A stretch of DNA of 33,424 nucleotides, taken from a bacterium. GTDB lineage: Bacteria > T1Sed10-126. This document shows, one piece after another, positions 24,270 to 31,334 of this stretch. The notes below the pieces were generated by a model. The model was not told the DNA's origin. It did no database searches and saw only the letters and a program-made list of their open reading frames with translations. The translations under genes were made by a program, and so were the position numbers. Positions within the stretch are counted from its first letter, which is position 1. The number at the start of each line of letters is the position of its first letter. Location: the NCBI GenBank assembly GCA_003554945.1, contig PWHN01000057.1, forward strand, positions 64,380 through 97,803. The letters run 5' to 3'.

Positions 24270-24311
24270 TTCCCCCTCCCCTTAATCCCCTCCCTCCAGG
24301 GGAGGGGAGAT
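24270..24311 (+). repeat. Family A repeat, right inverted flank of DUF559 gene
   Basis: TTCCCCCTCCCCTTAATCCC followed by CTCCCTCCAGGGGAGGGGAG. The orientation is opposite to the copy at 23831-23875. It lies only 8 bases upstream of the DUF559 start codon, so the gene's translation signals lie directly against or inside the repeat. Confidence 0.8.
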
Positions 24312-24337
24312 ATTTCGGGGGCTATGGCCTTTCCTAT

Positions 24338-25600
24338 TCATTGGTTATCCCTCGCATTCTGCAGGTATTCCCGCGCCTTTTCATAATTACCAATCTGGTA
24401 ATAAGCCTGTCCAAGCTGCCTGTATACACCGCTCTGTCCGGGAGCATCCCGCAGACTCTGCTCCCACAACTCGATTGCCTGCTCGTAGTTACCTGCCTCT
24501 AAGTGCTGCTCGGCGCGCGAGTTAAGCTCAGCGTTTTCCTCATCAATTTCTTCACTGCGTTCTGGAATTAGCTCCTTAAGATCTCGCTCCAGCCCCTCGC
24601 GGAAGCGACGCCGTTCTTCAGGGTCTACAATCTCCGGTCGTTCCCTGATCAACCTTTCCTCGGGCCGGTGACCAAACTCGAAAGACATCGAGAAGACGTG
24701 ACTGGCTTCCAGGTTTGTGCGATCAGAGTAACTGTAATCAAAAGCAAACTGACCATCATTAACTCCAAGACCGGTATAAAATTGCCCGTCGTCGCTATAA
24801 TCACGCGAAGTAGAATAACCGGCCCGCAGGTCGAGAAAATTAACGAGATTATACTCCGCACCCAGGGCAAAATAAGTGATATTTTCCGGCTGATAATATA
24901 TTAGATCGTTGGCCAACGTTAAACGCCTCTCAAAGGGCTGAAAGTCATAAGCCCAACCGGCGCGAACAGTACGCGGCAGTGGATCTCCTTCTTCAATAAA
25001 TTTGATATCCGGCCCCAGGTTCTGCACCACCGCTCCAAGACGCAGCGGTGTCCGCGGAGAACTGTAATGCAGGCCAAGATCGAGCGCATAACTGCTGGCA
25101 TCATAGTCAGCCAGTTGTTCACGAATGTATTTGGCGCCTGCTCCCAGAGACAGACCATAACGACTTCCGTAAGCGTAGTTTAACGAAAACGAACCGCTGT
25201 AATTTGTAAAATCAGAACCGTCCTCCCACTCTGAGCGGTAGTAATCAGTGGTGTGTAACAATCTCCCTCCCACGCCAACAGTATGACTGGCCCCAAACGG
25301 ATAAGCCAGGCTCAAATATTCGTTGTCAATATCTAAATCGGGAAATAGCTGCTCGTGGCTGACGCTGAATACGCCCCGTTCCAACCGGCTCATGCCGGCC
25401 GGATTCCAGTACATTCCGAAACCGTCATCAGAAACAGCCGTATAGGCGCCGGCCATAGCCGTAGCTCGCGGGCCCGCCTTGACACGCAGGAAATCCGCGC
25501 CGACTATACCGACGTCACCAGCCCACACCGGAGAAATCCCCAAACATAAAAACAGTATTACTGTCAATATTACCAAGGGCTCTATTTTTCGACTACTCAT
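24338..25600 (-). CDS. PorV/PorQ-family barrel protein with C-terminal TPR domain
   Basis: Seen: signal peptide (LVILTVILFLCLGISPVWAG), then GADFLRVKAGPRATAMAGAY and DDGFGMYWNPAGMSRLERG, the classic PorV/UPF0164 opening. Beta-strand pairs follow up to about residue 315 (VFSMSFEFGH). The C-terminus (about 345-420) has two TPR units: SRAEQHLEAGNYEQAIELWE and GQAYYQIGNYEKAREYLQ. Known: PorV is the outer-membrane shuttle of the type IX secretion system; PorV-like proteins with TPR tails occur in several candidate phyla. The neighbouring upstream gene encodes a protein with a T9SS/FlgD-like C-terminal domain, which fits a secretion role but does not prove it. The ribosome-binding site is weak. Confidence 0.85.
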   Translation of the reverse strand: MSSRKIEPLVILTVILFLCLGISPVWAGDVGIVGADFLRVKAGPRATAMAGAYTAVSDDGFGMYWNPAGMSRLERGVFSVSHEQLFPDLDIDNEYLSLAYPFGASHTVGVGGRLLHTTDYYRSEWEDGSDFTNYSGSFSLNYAYGSRYGLSLGAGAKYIREQLADYDASSYALDLGLHYSSPRTPLRLGAVVQNLGPDIKFIEEGDPLPRTVRAGWAYDFQPFERRLTLANDLIYYQPENITYFALGAEYNLVNFLDLRAGYSTSRDYSDDGQFYTGLGVNDGQFAFDYSYSDRTNLEASHVFSMSFEFGHRPEERLIRERPEIVDPEERRRFREGLERDLKELIPERSEEIDEENAELNSRAEQHLEAGNYEQAIELWEQSLRDAPGQSGVYRQLGQAYYQIGNYEKAREYLQNARDNQ

Positions 25601-25686
25601 AACACTTCACCCCACAATGGGTAAAAGTTTCTCTCGCCAACATACCACAAACCATCTTCTGGCACGCAGATCCCGCCGCTAACTTT

Positions 25687-25746
25687 CGCCCCCTCGCCCC
25701 ATCTCCCCATCGACACTCCACGTTCCCCGCCCTTGAACTTGACCTT
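25687..25746. repeat. Intergenic octamer repeat plus CTTGAACTTGACC motif, copy 1
   Basis: Units CGCCCCCT, CGCCCCAT, CTCCCCAT and CGACACTC run in an exact 8-base register. After a short spacer follows CCCTTGAACTTGACCTT (25730-25746). The same two blocks recur at 27350-27425 and 31518-31600. Just before, at about 25660, lies GGCACGCAGATCCCGC, also found at 27243. No gene is supported between 25601 and 25789. Confidence 0.7.
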
Positions 25747-25789
25747 CGCTCTTGTTGTTGACGCCAAGCGCGAAGCGCCCCGCGATCGT

Positions 25790-27169
25790 TTACTTAACAA
25801 GGGTAACCTTGCCCCTTTCGACGCCATATTGTGATTTAATCACGTAGACATAGGTACCACTGGCCACGTAACTGCCGCGGTCGTTCTTGCCCCACCAGCG
25901 GGCTTTGTTACCGCTTTCGCGAAAGTCTATGCCCCGTCCAACAGTCAACCGCCGCACCATCTGTCCCTGCACGTTGTAGAGGAAGATCTCCATACCGTCA
26001 TCTGCCGGCAGATCCTGGAATACGAACGGGTCGCCTTCAAGCGGTTTAAACGGCGACGGCCAGGTTCTGACCTCATCCAGCGTATCGATGTGGTCGGGAT
26101 CGGGATCGGGCGTCCAGACAGTGGTATCTTCCCCGGCCAGGGCAGCATCCATAACGTCCGTATTAACCGAGGCTCTAATGTAAGTAGTTTCGCCACGCAC
26201 CTCAAGGAAGGGCGTCTTGCCTTCCAACGCCGGGTGTTCATCAAAACGTGAATGTCCCTCCGTAAAGCCAAACTCAAGCTCATAGAGTGGAATATCTGCA
26301 TCTTCATCCTCTTCCAGAACTATGTCAAGTTCTGAACCGGTTAATTTATCACCATATTTATCCTCGGACCAAATGCTTACCGGCAGCGTATCGCCAATAG
26401 ACGGCTGCTCTGCCCTGATCATACCAAGAGGTTCTCCCGCTTCGTCCGTCCGCCCCACGTATTTTTCTTCCCTGAAATAGAGCGGCTCGGGTTCTTCGGC
26501 AGTTACTGGAATCACTACTGTATCTGCTCCGCGGCCTCGTTTAGAATCCACCCAGGCACTGTCGGGATGGCTGGTTTCTGCCACAATAGTTATCGTATCG
26601 GCTTCAAAATTACTATCCAGATCTATCTCTAGACCAATATATTTGGTATCCATAGAATCAACTATAGACTCTATTCTGCCGGTAGAATCAATAGTATCCC
26701 CATCTACATCTGTTAGTCTGATACTTTCTATGCCCGTTTCTCCAGCAACTGAAGTATCCGCGGAAAGACTGAACTCATCCGGCGCATTCCCCAGATTCCA
26801 GGCCTCAATGTCAATTATGTCAGATGCGCCCGGCAACATTCTATGCTCGTTATGTTCGGGTATCAGGTGTGGGAACGCAAGCGTATCCACACTTGCCGAA
26901 ACTTCTGCCGGAGTCATATACGTAGTATCTCCGCCGTCTCGGTTACGGGCGATCATAACCATTTCACCGGGACCGGCCGGCAGGCGATTATCAGGTGTTT
27001 TAGCATTCTCAATTACTGTTCCTACAGGGGTCGTATCCGTCTCCAAATCATACTCAAATCTTCCTTCTACCGGACTAACACACAGCAGCAGAACGAGCAG
27101 ACCAATCCCACAGAGCAGATAACGGGACCAATTGCGGAAAAGCCCGCTCATCCTGCTGGTTTCATTCAT
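25790..27169 (-). CDS. Secreted protein with FlgD-like/type IX secretion C-terminal domain
   Basis: Seen: signal segment (YLLCGIGLLVLLLCVSPVEG), an N-terminal part with PAGPGEMVMIARNRDGGDTT similar to the start of the three DUF11 proteins to the right, an Asp/Glu/Thr-rich middle, and from about residue 370 a C-terminal domain. That domain has TWPSPFKPLEGDPFVFQDLP, IFLYNVQGQMVRRL, WWGKNDRGSYVASGTYVYVI and final GKVTLVK. This is the FlgD-Ig-like/T9SS type A sorting pattern (NPFNP, YNxxGQxVR, WDGxNDxGxxVxSGxYxY). Known: such domains send cargo through the type IX system or anchor it at the surface. A PorV-like gene lies just downstream. No catalytic domain is seen. Start ATG 27169 has GAGGTG 8 nt upstream. 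Confidence 0.83.
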   Translation of the reverse strand: MNETSRMSGLFRNWSRYLLCGIGLLVLLLCVSPVEGRFEYDLETDTTPVGTVIENAKTPDNRLPAGPGEMVMIARNRDGGDTTYMTPAEVSASVDTLAFPHLIPEHNEHRMLPGASDIIDIEAWNLGNAPDEFSLSADTSVAGETGIESIRLTDVDGDTIDSTGRIESIVDSMDTKYIGLEIDLDSNFEADTITIVAETSHPDSAWVDSKRGRGADTVVIPVTAEEPEPLYFREEKYVGRTDEAGEPLGMIRAEQPSIGDTLPVSIWSEDKYGDKLTGSELDIVLEEDEDADIPLYELEFGFTEGHSRFDEHPALEGKTPFLEVRGETTYIRASVNTDVMDAALAGEDTTVWTPDPDPDHIDTLDEVRTWPSPFKPLEGDPFVFQDLPADDGMEIFLYNVQGQMVRRLTVGRGIDFRESGNKARWWGKNDRGSYVASGTYVYVIKSQYGVERGKVTLVK

Positions 27170-27425
27170 GCGTTACACCTCACTTTTGAACCACAGATTT
27201 CACAGATAAAATTCGGATTTAATTCAAAATAAACATCTTTTTGGCACGCAGATCCCGCAGATAACTTCGGATTTATGGTCAAGCCCTTGCTTTGGGCGGG
27301 CTGTGAACCGCTAAACCTAAATCCTGTCAATCCTGTCAATTGCCTCACGCCCTTGAACTTGACCTTGATTCCCACGCGCTTTCGCCCCCTCGCCCTATCG
27401 CCCCACCGCCCCATCGACACTCCAC

Positions 27426-27450
27426 GCGGTACCAAACACACAGGAGGTGC
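27426..27450. repeat. Inverted copy of the DUF11 ribosome-binding region, downstream of paralog 1
   Basis: On the plus strand this reads GCGGTACCAAACACACAGGA then GGTGC. It matches, in reverse orientation, the leader of paralog 1 (29180-29204) at 22 of 25 positions if one G-U pair is allowed. In the transcript of paralog 1 this places an anti-Shine-Dalgarno sequence downstream of the stop codon. A near-identical copy lies at 31654-31678 downstream of paralog 3. Confidence 0.75.
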
Positions 27451-27690
27451 ACTTAGACTCGAATTCGCCGCAGAGGTCCCTGGATGCGATACAGGCCACC
27501 CCTGCAAATTACACCGGTCCGCAGACCATCGCTTGCCCTGTCGCAAATCACGCACTAATTTGCTTCGGAGCCGGCCGCGGCTCCTATTGAACTGTTCCGG
27601 GCAACCACGCCTGCTCAGCACTGATTCCCGGGTCGAGTCTATACTGCTTCGGTCATTCAAAAGATCCATCCTTTCTTCTGCAAATTCAAA
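27451..27690. repeat. Conserved block downstream of DUF11 paralog 1
   Basis: Shares ordered short matches with 31679-31890: CATCGCTTG, CAAATCAC, CAACTG/GAACTG, TTCCCGGGTCG and AGATCCATCCTTTC. Spacing differs little. On the minus strand both open with GAAAGGATGGATCT and can be read as peptides sharing MDLL, a STRE/TTRE motif, DL-KRW and PPVCLV, but the AAAGG abuts the ATG, so translation is doubtful. Best described as duplicated 3'-flanking DNA of two paralogs, possibly structured RNA. Confidence 0.5.
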
Positions 27691-27899
27691 TCACCTGCAA
27701 GTTGAGCAAGCCCCTCTCAACAGATCATCAACCTCAATCTAAAGGCTCCGGCCCGCTCAGACATTCCCGATCACCGACCGGTTATCCGGAACTGTCCTGC
27801 CTGCACAAGCTGCACGCCTTACAACCAACCCACCGGCAGCCTGCCGCAAGTATACAGCCGAACTACCGCAGTCCTGAGACCACCCAATAAAAAACATCA

Positions 27900-29174
27900 T
27901 CAGTTGATCTGAACAGTGAATTCAACTAACCGGTTACCAGGCACATTTTCATTAAAATCCGGGTCTTCATCACCGTAAGGCCCTATCTCATGAAAATGCC
28001 AGCGGAGCATCTCTACGTCCGTATCGCCATCTGTAGGTTCTTCACCGGTGAAATCATCGTAGTCGTAACCATCCGCATACTCGAATTCATCCGCTTCACC
28101 TTGCTCCCCCGAATAATACGTCGTATGCTCCGGAATAGCATCGATGATCTCGATATCGGTCGCCGTGTCACCACCATGGTTGGAAACAGCTATCTCATAA
28201 CTAATCGTGTCACCAGGGCGCCGGCGCCAGTCTTCAACATCCAGTGCTTGCTTATCGATAGCCATATCCGGACCTAGGACCTGAGTTACAAACCAGCCGG
28301 TCTGGGTGTCAAAACGGTCCTCTTCAACCGGCATTCCACGCTCCCAGCCGTCACCGTAGGGATATTCCCCCTCGTGAGTAGGGGCGTTATTGGTCACCTG
28401 AAACCTGGACTTTATCCAGTCTTGATCACTTACATTTCCGTCGGAGGTAACGACAAGATAAATTGTCTTTACCTCGCCGTAGGACCAGCCAGATATTTCA
28501 CCGTCGACAAGATTTCCATCTTGCCCGGCTCCGACCGCGTCCTGGGAACCATCAAAATCTGCCGCAGTATTGGCACCGTCTTCGTAGTAAAGCTCGACTG
28601 TAAACTCTCCTTCCTCTTCATCCGGGTCCAATTCTTCGACATAATTCTCGTGCAGCGCGTCGTAGTCGATGTTTACGTAGTTGTTACTCATGTTCATCAC
28701 CTGCACGGCTCGCACCACCGAGTCGCTGGCTGTAATCGACACCGTGTCGGCCGGATCGTAATCCTCTAGATCAGAACCGTCACTCATCTCAACCTCACGG
28801 AAAATTTGCTCGAAATCCTGTCCTTCGACCGTGGAGGAGTCAGGCCGGGCAATATAGGACATGTCCCAGCCGGTATCGACGTTATCCTCAATTTGATCCG
28901 CTATAGCATAACTGGTGTCGGCTCCCTGCAAGTTTCTCCAACGCAGGGCCAGTTCACCAGGGTCGCCGGGCAGTTCCTGCGGGCCCGGATCAATAGCGTT
29001 AATTATCTCCTCCATCGCCTTGGTTATCGTGTCACCGTCATCAACCGCACTCTCCATCGAGATCTTGTCCGTGTCGGACTCTACTGCCTGTGAGGGCGAT
29101 GGGCTCACAGCCAGTCCAAAGGCAGCAACAAAAGTCACTGCAAGAAAAAGAATTAAAATCTGTTTAAATCGCAT
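27900..29174 (-). CDS. Secreted DUF11-domain protein, paralog 1
   Basis: Seen: signal peptide (ILILFLAVTFVAAFGLAVSP, then SQAVE), an N-terminal module with IINAIDPGPQELPGDPGELA and WRNLQGADTSY, a middle domain with VVRAVQVMNMSNNYVNIDYD, and from about residue 305 a DUF11 domain (RRPGDTISYEIAVSNHGGDT, then EIIDAIPEHTTYY). It ends in VEFTVQIN. DUF11 is an Ig-like repeat of bacterial surface and S-layer-type proteins. The 424-residue protein is about 15% Asp/Glu or more by eye. No membrane anchor or sorting motif is seen at the C-terminus. Start ATG 29174 has AGGAGG about 8 nt upstream in a conserved leader. Two paralogs lie upstream. Function unknown; surface structural role inferred. Confidence 0.85.
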   Translation of the reverse strand: MRFKQILILFLAVTFVAAFGLAVSPSPSQAVESDTDKISMESAVDDGDTITKAMEEIINAIDPGPQELPGDPGELALRWRNLQGADTSYAIADQIEDNVDTGWDMSYIARPDSSTVEGQDFEQIFREVEMSDGSDLEDYDPADTVSITASDSVVRAVQVMNMSNNYVNIDYDALHENYVEELDPDEEEGEFTVELYYEDGANTAADFDGSQDAVGAGQDGNLVDGEISGWSYGEVKTIYLVVTSDGNVSDQDWIKSRFQVTNNAPTHEGEYPYGDGWERGMPVEEDRFDTQTGWFVTQVLGPDMAIDKQALDVEDWRRRPGDTISYEIAVSNHGGDTATDIEIIDAIPEHTTYYSGEQGEADEFEYADGYDYDDFTGEEPTDGDTDVEMLRWHFHEIGPYGDEDPDFNENVPGNRLVEFTVQIN

Positions 29175-29179
29175 CGTTA

Positions 29180-29283
29180 GAACCTCCTGTGTGTGTGATA
29201 CTGCAAGATTAATTGTGCGTAATGTAACGTCGTACTGTGCTGCTAATGCTGTCCTTTGCTACAATACTTGTCGTATCACCTCC
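29180..29283 (-). promoter_or_regulatory. Conserved 5' leader of DUF11 paralog 1
   Basis: On the minus strand the leader starts with the perfect anti-16S match GGAGGTGAT (in 29274-29283), which has no start codon at normal spacing. It runs through a block conserved with paralog 3 (GACAGCATT, CACAGTACGACGTTACATTA, CGCACAA) and ends at GTATCACACACACAGGAGGT, whose AGGAGG serves the gene. GTGATAC near the 5' end can pair with GTATCAC near the 3' end. The counterpart is 33166-33270; paralog 2 lacks it. Confidence 0.7.
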
Positions 29284-29382
29284 CGTTGTTGGCGGGGAGC
29301 AGGGCGCAGGGGGCGGGGGGCTAAACCCGTAAACCCTTAAAATCCTCTGCTCGCAGACCGTAAAATAATCGATCATTTCCAT
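29209..29382 (-). CDS. Possible 57-residue ORF behind the four-helix-bundle gene
   Basis: An ATG at 29382 lies 19 bases after the four-helix-bundle gene and is preceded by AAAGGAGAGGG at good spacing. The frame begins MEMIDYFTVCEQRI, passes through the GC-rich repeat (YGFSPPPPAPCSPP) and ends within the leader of DUF11 paralog 1 (TVRRYITHN). The signal for translation is real, but the sequence is built from repeat and leader, so it may be a spurious frame. Its repeat part is read in the same frame as the ORFs at 29772 and 31334. Confidence 0.25.
   Translation of the reverse strand: MEMIDYFTVCEQRILRVYGFSPPPPAPCSPPTTGGDTTSIVAKDSISSTVRRYITHN
29289..29336. repeat. GC-rich repeat I, copy 1
   Basis: TTGGCGGGGAGCAGGGCGCA, continuing GGGGGCGGGGGGCTAAACCC. 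Of 48 bases, 47 equal the copy at 31351-31398. A diverged copy lies at 29794. Copies 1 and 2 flank the four-helix-bundle gene as direct repeats. Confidence 0.85.
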
Positions 29383-29401
29383 TTTATTTCCCTCTCCTTT
29401 T

Positions 29402-29770
29402 TTAAGACTTTCTCAAACTTTTTTGAAAATTCGTTATTTGTCGGGATAATTGCTCAAGTTCTGTCACAATATCCTTACAAGGGTCAGGATCAATTAACCC
29501 ACGTCTACGAAAAACTGTAAGCATATTTACGTTCTCGAAAATAGAACGCCGTGCAATTCCCAAAAATCGGCTAAACTCCTTATCACTATCACAACCGGCT
29601 CCTTCCGCGATATTATTAGATACAGACAAAGCAGCTCCGTTAAGCTGCTCAGCAAATTTATACTTTTTCTTTTGCGCGATTTCCTCCGCTATGTCATAAA
29701 GCTTGTCTCCCACGTTTATTGCCATTTTCCAAATTTCAAACTTCATAAAGCGAAACGGCTCGTCTTGCAT
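29402..29770 (-). CDS. Four-helix-bundle protein (S23/TIGR02436 family)
   Basis: Seen: a 122-residue protein with FEIWKMAINVGDKLYDIAEE, EQLNGAALSVSNNIAEGAG (NNIAEG at about 52-57), FSRFLGIARRSIFENVNML and LEQLSRQITNFQKSL. This is the order of the 23S rRNA intervening-sequence/four-helix-bundle family (PF05635). Known: originally found inside 23S rRNA intervening sequences; Avd of diversity-generating retroelements has the same fold; the role of free-standing copies is unknown. Here no reverse transcriptase or rRNA is nearby. The gene sits between DUF11 paralogs 1 and 2, flanked by direct copies of repeat I. AGGAGTG is 7 nt before the ATG. Likely a repeat-associated insertion into a duplicated surface-protein array. 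Confidence 0.9.
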   Translation of the reverse strand: MQDEPFRFMKFEIWKMAINVGDKLYDIAEEIAQKKKYKFAEQLNGAALSVSNNIAEGAGCDSDKEFSRFLGIARRSIFENVNMLTVFRRRGLIDPDPCKDIVTELEQLSRQITNFQKSLRKS

Positions 29771-29771
29771 C

Positions 29772-29888
29772 TCAAATCACTCCTAAAAATCTTTTGGCGG
29801 GGAGCAGGGGACCGAGGGCTGGGGACCCGTTAACTCCTGAAAACCCTTGCTTAACCTGCTCTGCCTTGAGATATCCATCATCACTCAT
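29772..29888 (-). CDS. Possible 38-residue ORF upstream of the four-helix-bundle gene
   Basis: ATG 29888 has AGAGG about 6 nt upstream. The peptide MSDDGYLKAEQVKQGFSGVN and 18 more residues ends with a TGA one base before the four-helix-bundle ATG. A second ORF of exactly 38 codons at 31334-31450 shares QV-Q-FSGVNG at identical positions and also ends at the start of the next gene. Both cross repeat I. Could be a leader peptide coupling translation, or a chance frame within a repeat. Confidence 0.3.
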   Translation of the reverse strand: MSDDGYLKAEQVKQGFSGVNGSPALGPLLPAKRFLGVI

Positions 29889-30060
29889 CAGTAACCTCTC
29901 CAGCTCAATTTCCTTTCTTGGTTTTGAACTGCTTTTTTTCTCGTTTTTGCTCTTAATTTTGCACTTGCCTTTGTCTTTTGCTCCACGCTCCCCGCCCCAC
30001 GCGCCCTTCCCTCGCACTTGAACTTGACGTTAGCCCCCTGCCCCCTGCCCCACGCCCCCC
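29794..30060. repeat. Composite repeat (diverged repeat I plus TTTTGAACTGCTTTT and CTTGAACTTGAC blocks)
   Basis: Begins TTGGCGGGGAGCAGGGG, then GTTAACTCCTGAAAACCC and AACCTGCT. It continues with GGTTTTGAACTGCTTTTTTT, TTTTGCTCTTAATTTTGC, GCTCCACGC-type text and CACTTGAACTTGACG, and finally a CCCCCTGC run. The same blocks in the same order occupy 31351-31600. It fills the space between paralog 2 and the four-helix-bundle gene. Confidence 0.7.
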
Positions 30061-30068
30061 GCTGCTCT

Positions 30069-31334
30069 TTAGTTAATCCAAACTTCAAAACGCACCACCC
30101 TTTCACCGGTATCAGGAGCTTCCCAGTCAATCTCCCAATCTTCCGGATCAATTCCCTCGTTATATTCAATCTCATCGTACGTCCAGCGTATCTTTTTCAC
30201 GTTTTCCGGTTCGTCCACATCCCAATCCTCACCGTCATACTCACTTTCAAATTCAACCGTCAGATTATCCTGCAGAATGGTATCCCCTTCGGCACTTTCC
30301 GGCACATAAGTAGTATGCTCTGGAATCGCATCCACAACCTCAATTTCCGTCGCCTTGTCACTACCGTAGTTAACTATCGCTATCTCATACCCGACCGTAT
30401 CTCCGGGTCGCATCCTCCACGCGCCCGTATCACGCGCCCGCTTATCAATCATCATACGCGGACCGGTTATCTCGGTCACAAAGTAACCCCACTGGGTGTC
30501 AAACCGGTCCTCAGCAGTCGGCAGGCCGCGCTCCCAGCTATCACCACTGGTGCTGGCATCGTCGTCATGCACCGGCGCGTTGTTGGTTATGAAGAACTCC
30601 GACTCCACGTAGTCGCCGTCACTGACCTGGTCATCAGCACTGATCACGAGGTAGATAGTCTTGACCTCGCCCATCGTCCAGCCGTCGATATCACCGTCAG
30701 CTCCATCAACACGAGTTATTCCCCCACCAACGTCACCGCTATCAAAATCAGTCGCTTCCCGGAAACCGTCCTCGTAAAACAGCTCCAGGCTGAAGGAACC
30801 TTCTTCGATCTGATCTATCTCTTCGGCTATCGTGTCGTGGTAGCCGCTGAAGTCGATATCGACGTAATTGTTGGAAAGATTAGCCACCTGGACGGCCCGA
30901 ACCACCGAGTCACCGGCGCTCATACTGACCGTATCGGCGCCGATATTACGTTCTTCTTCCGTGCCAAACCGGGCCCGGCTGAATACTGGTTCGTCGGCAC
31001 CATCGACGTCAATAGTGGAAGAATCAGCCGCCGCAATATCCGACATGTCCCAGCCGGTGTCGACACTGTCGGTCACTGTCTGCTCCGGCGCTTTCCAGCC
31101 GGTGTCACCGCCGGCAAGGTTGGTCCAGTTGACGACAAGCTCACCGTGGGTATCGGGATAACGCTGCTGCGTGGCGGCAGTGTCAAAGGCGTTGACTATC
31201 TCCGTCAGCGCCCGCGTCACACCAACATCAACCGTGGTCTCCTCGGCCACAGCCTGCCCCGCCGGCAGAGCAATCCCCACAGCTGCCAGAGACAGACCAA
31301 CAAGAACCGAAACCAACCACTGATTACGTTTCAT
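30069..31334 (-). CDS. Secreted DUF11-domain protein, paralog 2
   Basis: Seen: signal peptide (LVSVLVGLSLAAVGIALPAG, QAVAEE), N-terminal module with VDVGVTRALTEIVNAFDTAA and WTNLAGGDTGW, a middle part with VVRAVQVANLSNNYVDIDFS and EVKTIYLVISADDQVSDGDY, and a C-terminal DUF11 domain (MRPGDTVGYEIAIVNYGSDK, EVVDAIPEHTTYVP) ending in VRFEVWIN. 421 residues. It is closer to paralog 3 than to paralog 1 in the N-terminal module. Unlike the others it lacks the conserved leader: its start codon follows repeat I directly, with AAGGGG about 9 nt before the ATG, and the stop of a 38-codon ORF overlaps the ATG. Expression control is therefore probably different. Confidence 0.85.
   Translation of the reverse strand: MKRNQWLVSVLVGLSLAAVGIALPAGQAVAEETTVDVGVTRALTEIVNAFDTAATQQRYPDTHGELVVNWTNLAGGDTGWKAPEQTVTDSVDTGWDMSDIAAADSSTIDVDGADEPVFSRARFGTEEERNIGADTVSMSAGDSVVRAVQVANLSNNYVDIDFSGYHDTIAEEIDQIEEGSFSLELFYEDGFREATDFDSGDVGGGITRVDGADGDIDGWTMGEVKTIYLVISADDQVSDGDYVESEFFITNNAPVHDDDASTSGDSWERGLPTAEDRFDTQWGYFVTEITGPRMMIDKRARDTGAWRMRPGDTVGYEIAIVNYGSDKATEIEVVDAIPEHTTYVPESAEGDTILQDNLTVEFESEYDGEDWDVDEPENVKKIRWTYDEIEYNEGIDPEDWEIDWEAPDTGERVVRFEVWIN

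Larger units (their letters stand above)
27170..27899. other. 730-base intergenic repeat mosaic between the T9SS-like gene and DUF11 paralog 1
   Basis: From left to right: an ACCACAGATTTCACAGAT-type repeat (27190-27276), a tandem of two ATCCTGTCA nonamers (27321-27338), CCCTTGAACTTGACCTTG (27350), octamer units (27383-27425), and a block at 27426-27690 shared with 31654-31890. From 27691 to 27899 nothing is recognised apart from weak GC-rich stems. Long open frames on both strands exist but have poor ribosome-binding sites and run through repeats, so no gene is called. Confidence 0.6.

Noticed and set aside
27166-27669. 167-codon minus-strand frame between the T9SS-like gene and paralog 1
   Set aside because: It runs through at least four different dispersed repeats and its ATG has no properly spaced ribosome-binding site. 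Only the shared block itself is kept as a feature.
27900-29174. S-layer homology (SLH) or LPXTG anchoring in DUF11 proteins
   Set aside because: No SLH motif, LPXTG, or C-terminal membrane helix could be seen; the proteins end in short beta-strands.
29402-29770. Diversity-generating retroelement (the four-helix-bundle protein as Avd)
   Set aside because: No reverse transcriptase and no template/variable repeat pair with A-specific differences was seen in the window; the differences among DUF11 paralogs are ordinary divergence.
29402-29770. 23S rRNA intervening sequence context for the S23-type gene
   Set aside because: No rRNA sequence surrounds the gene; its neighbours are protein genes and repeats.
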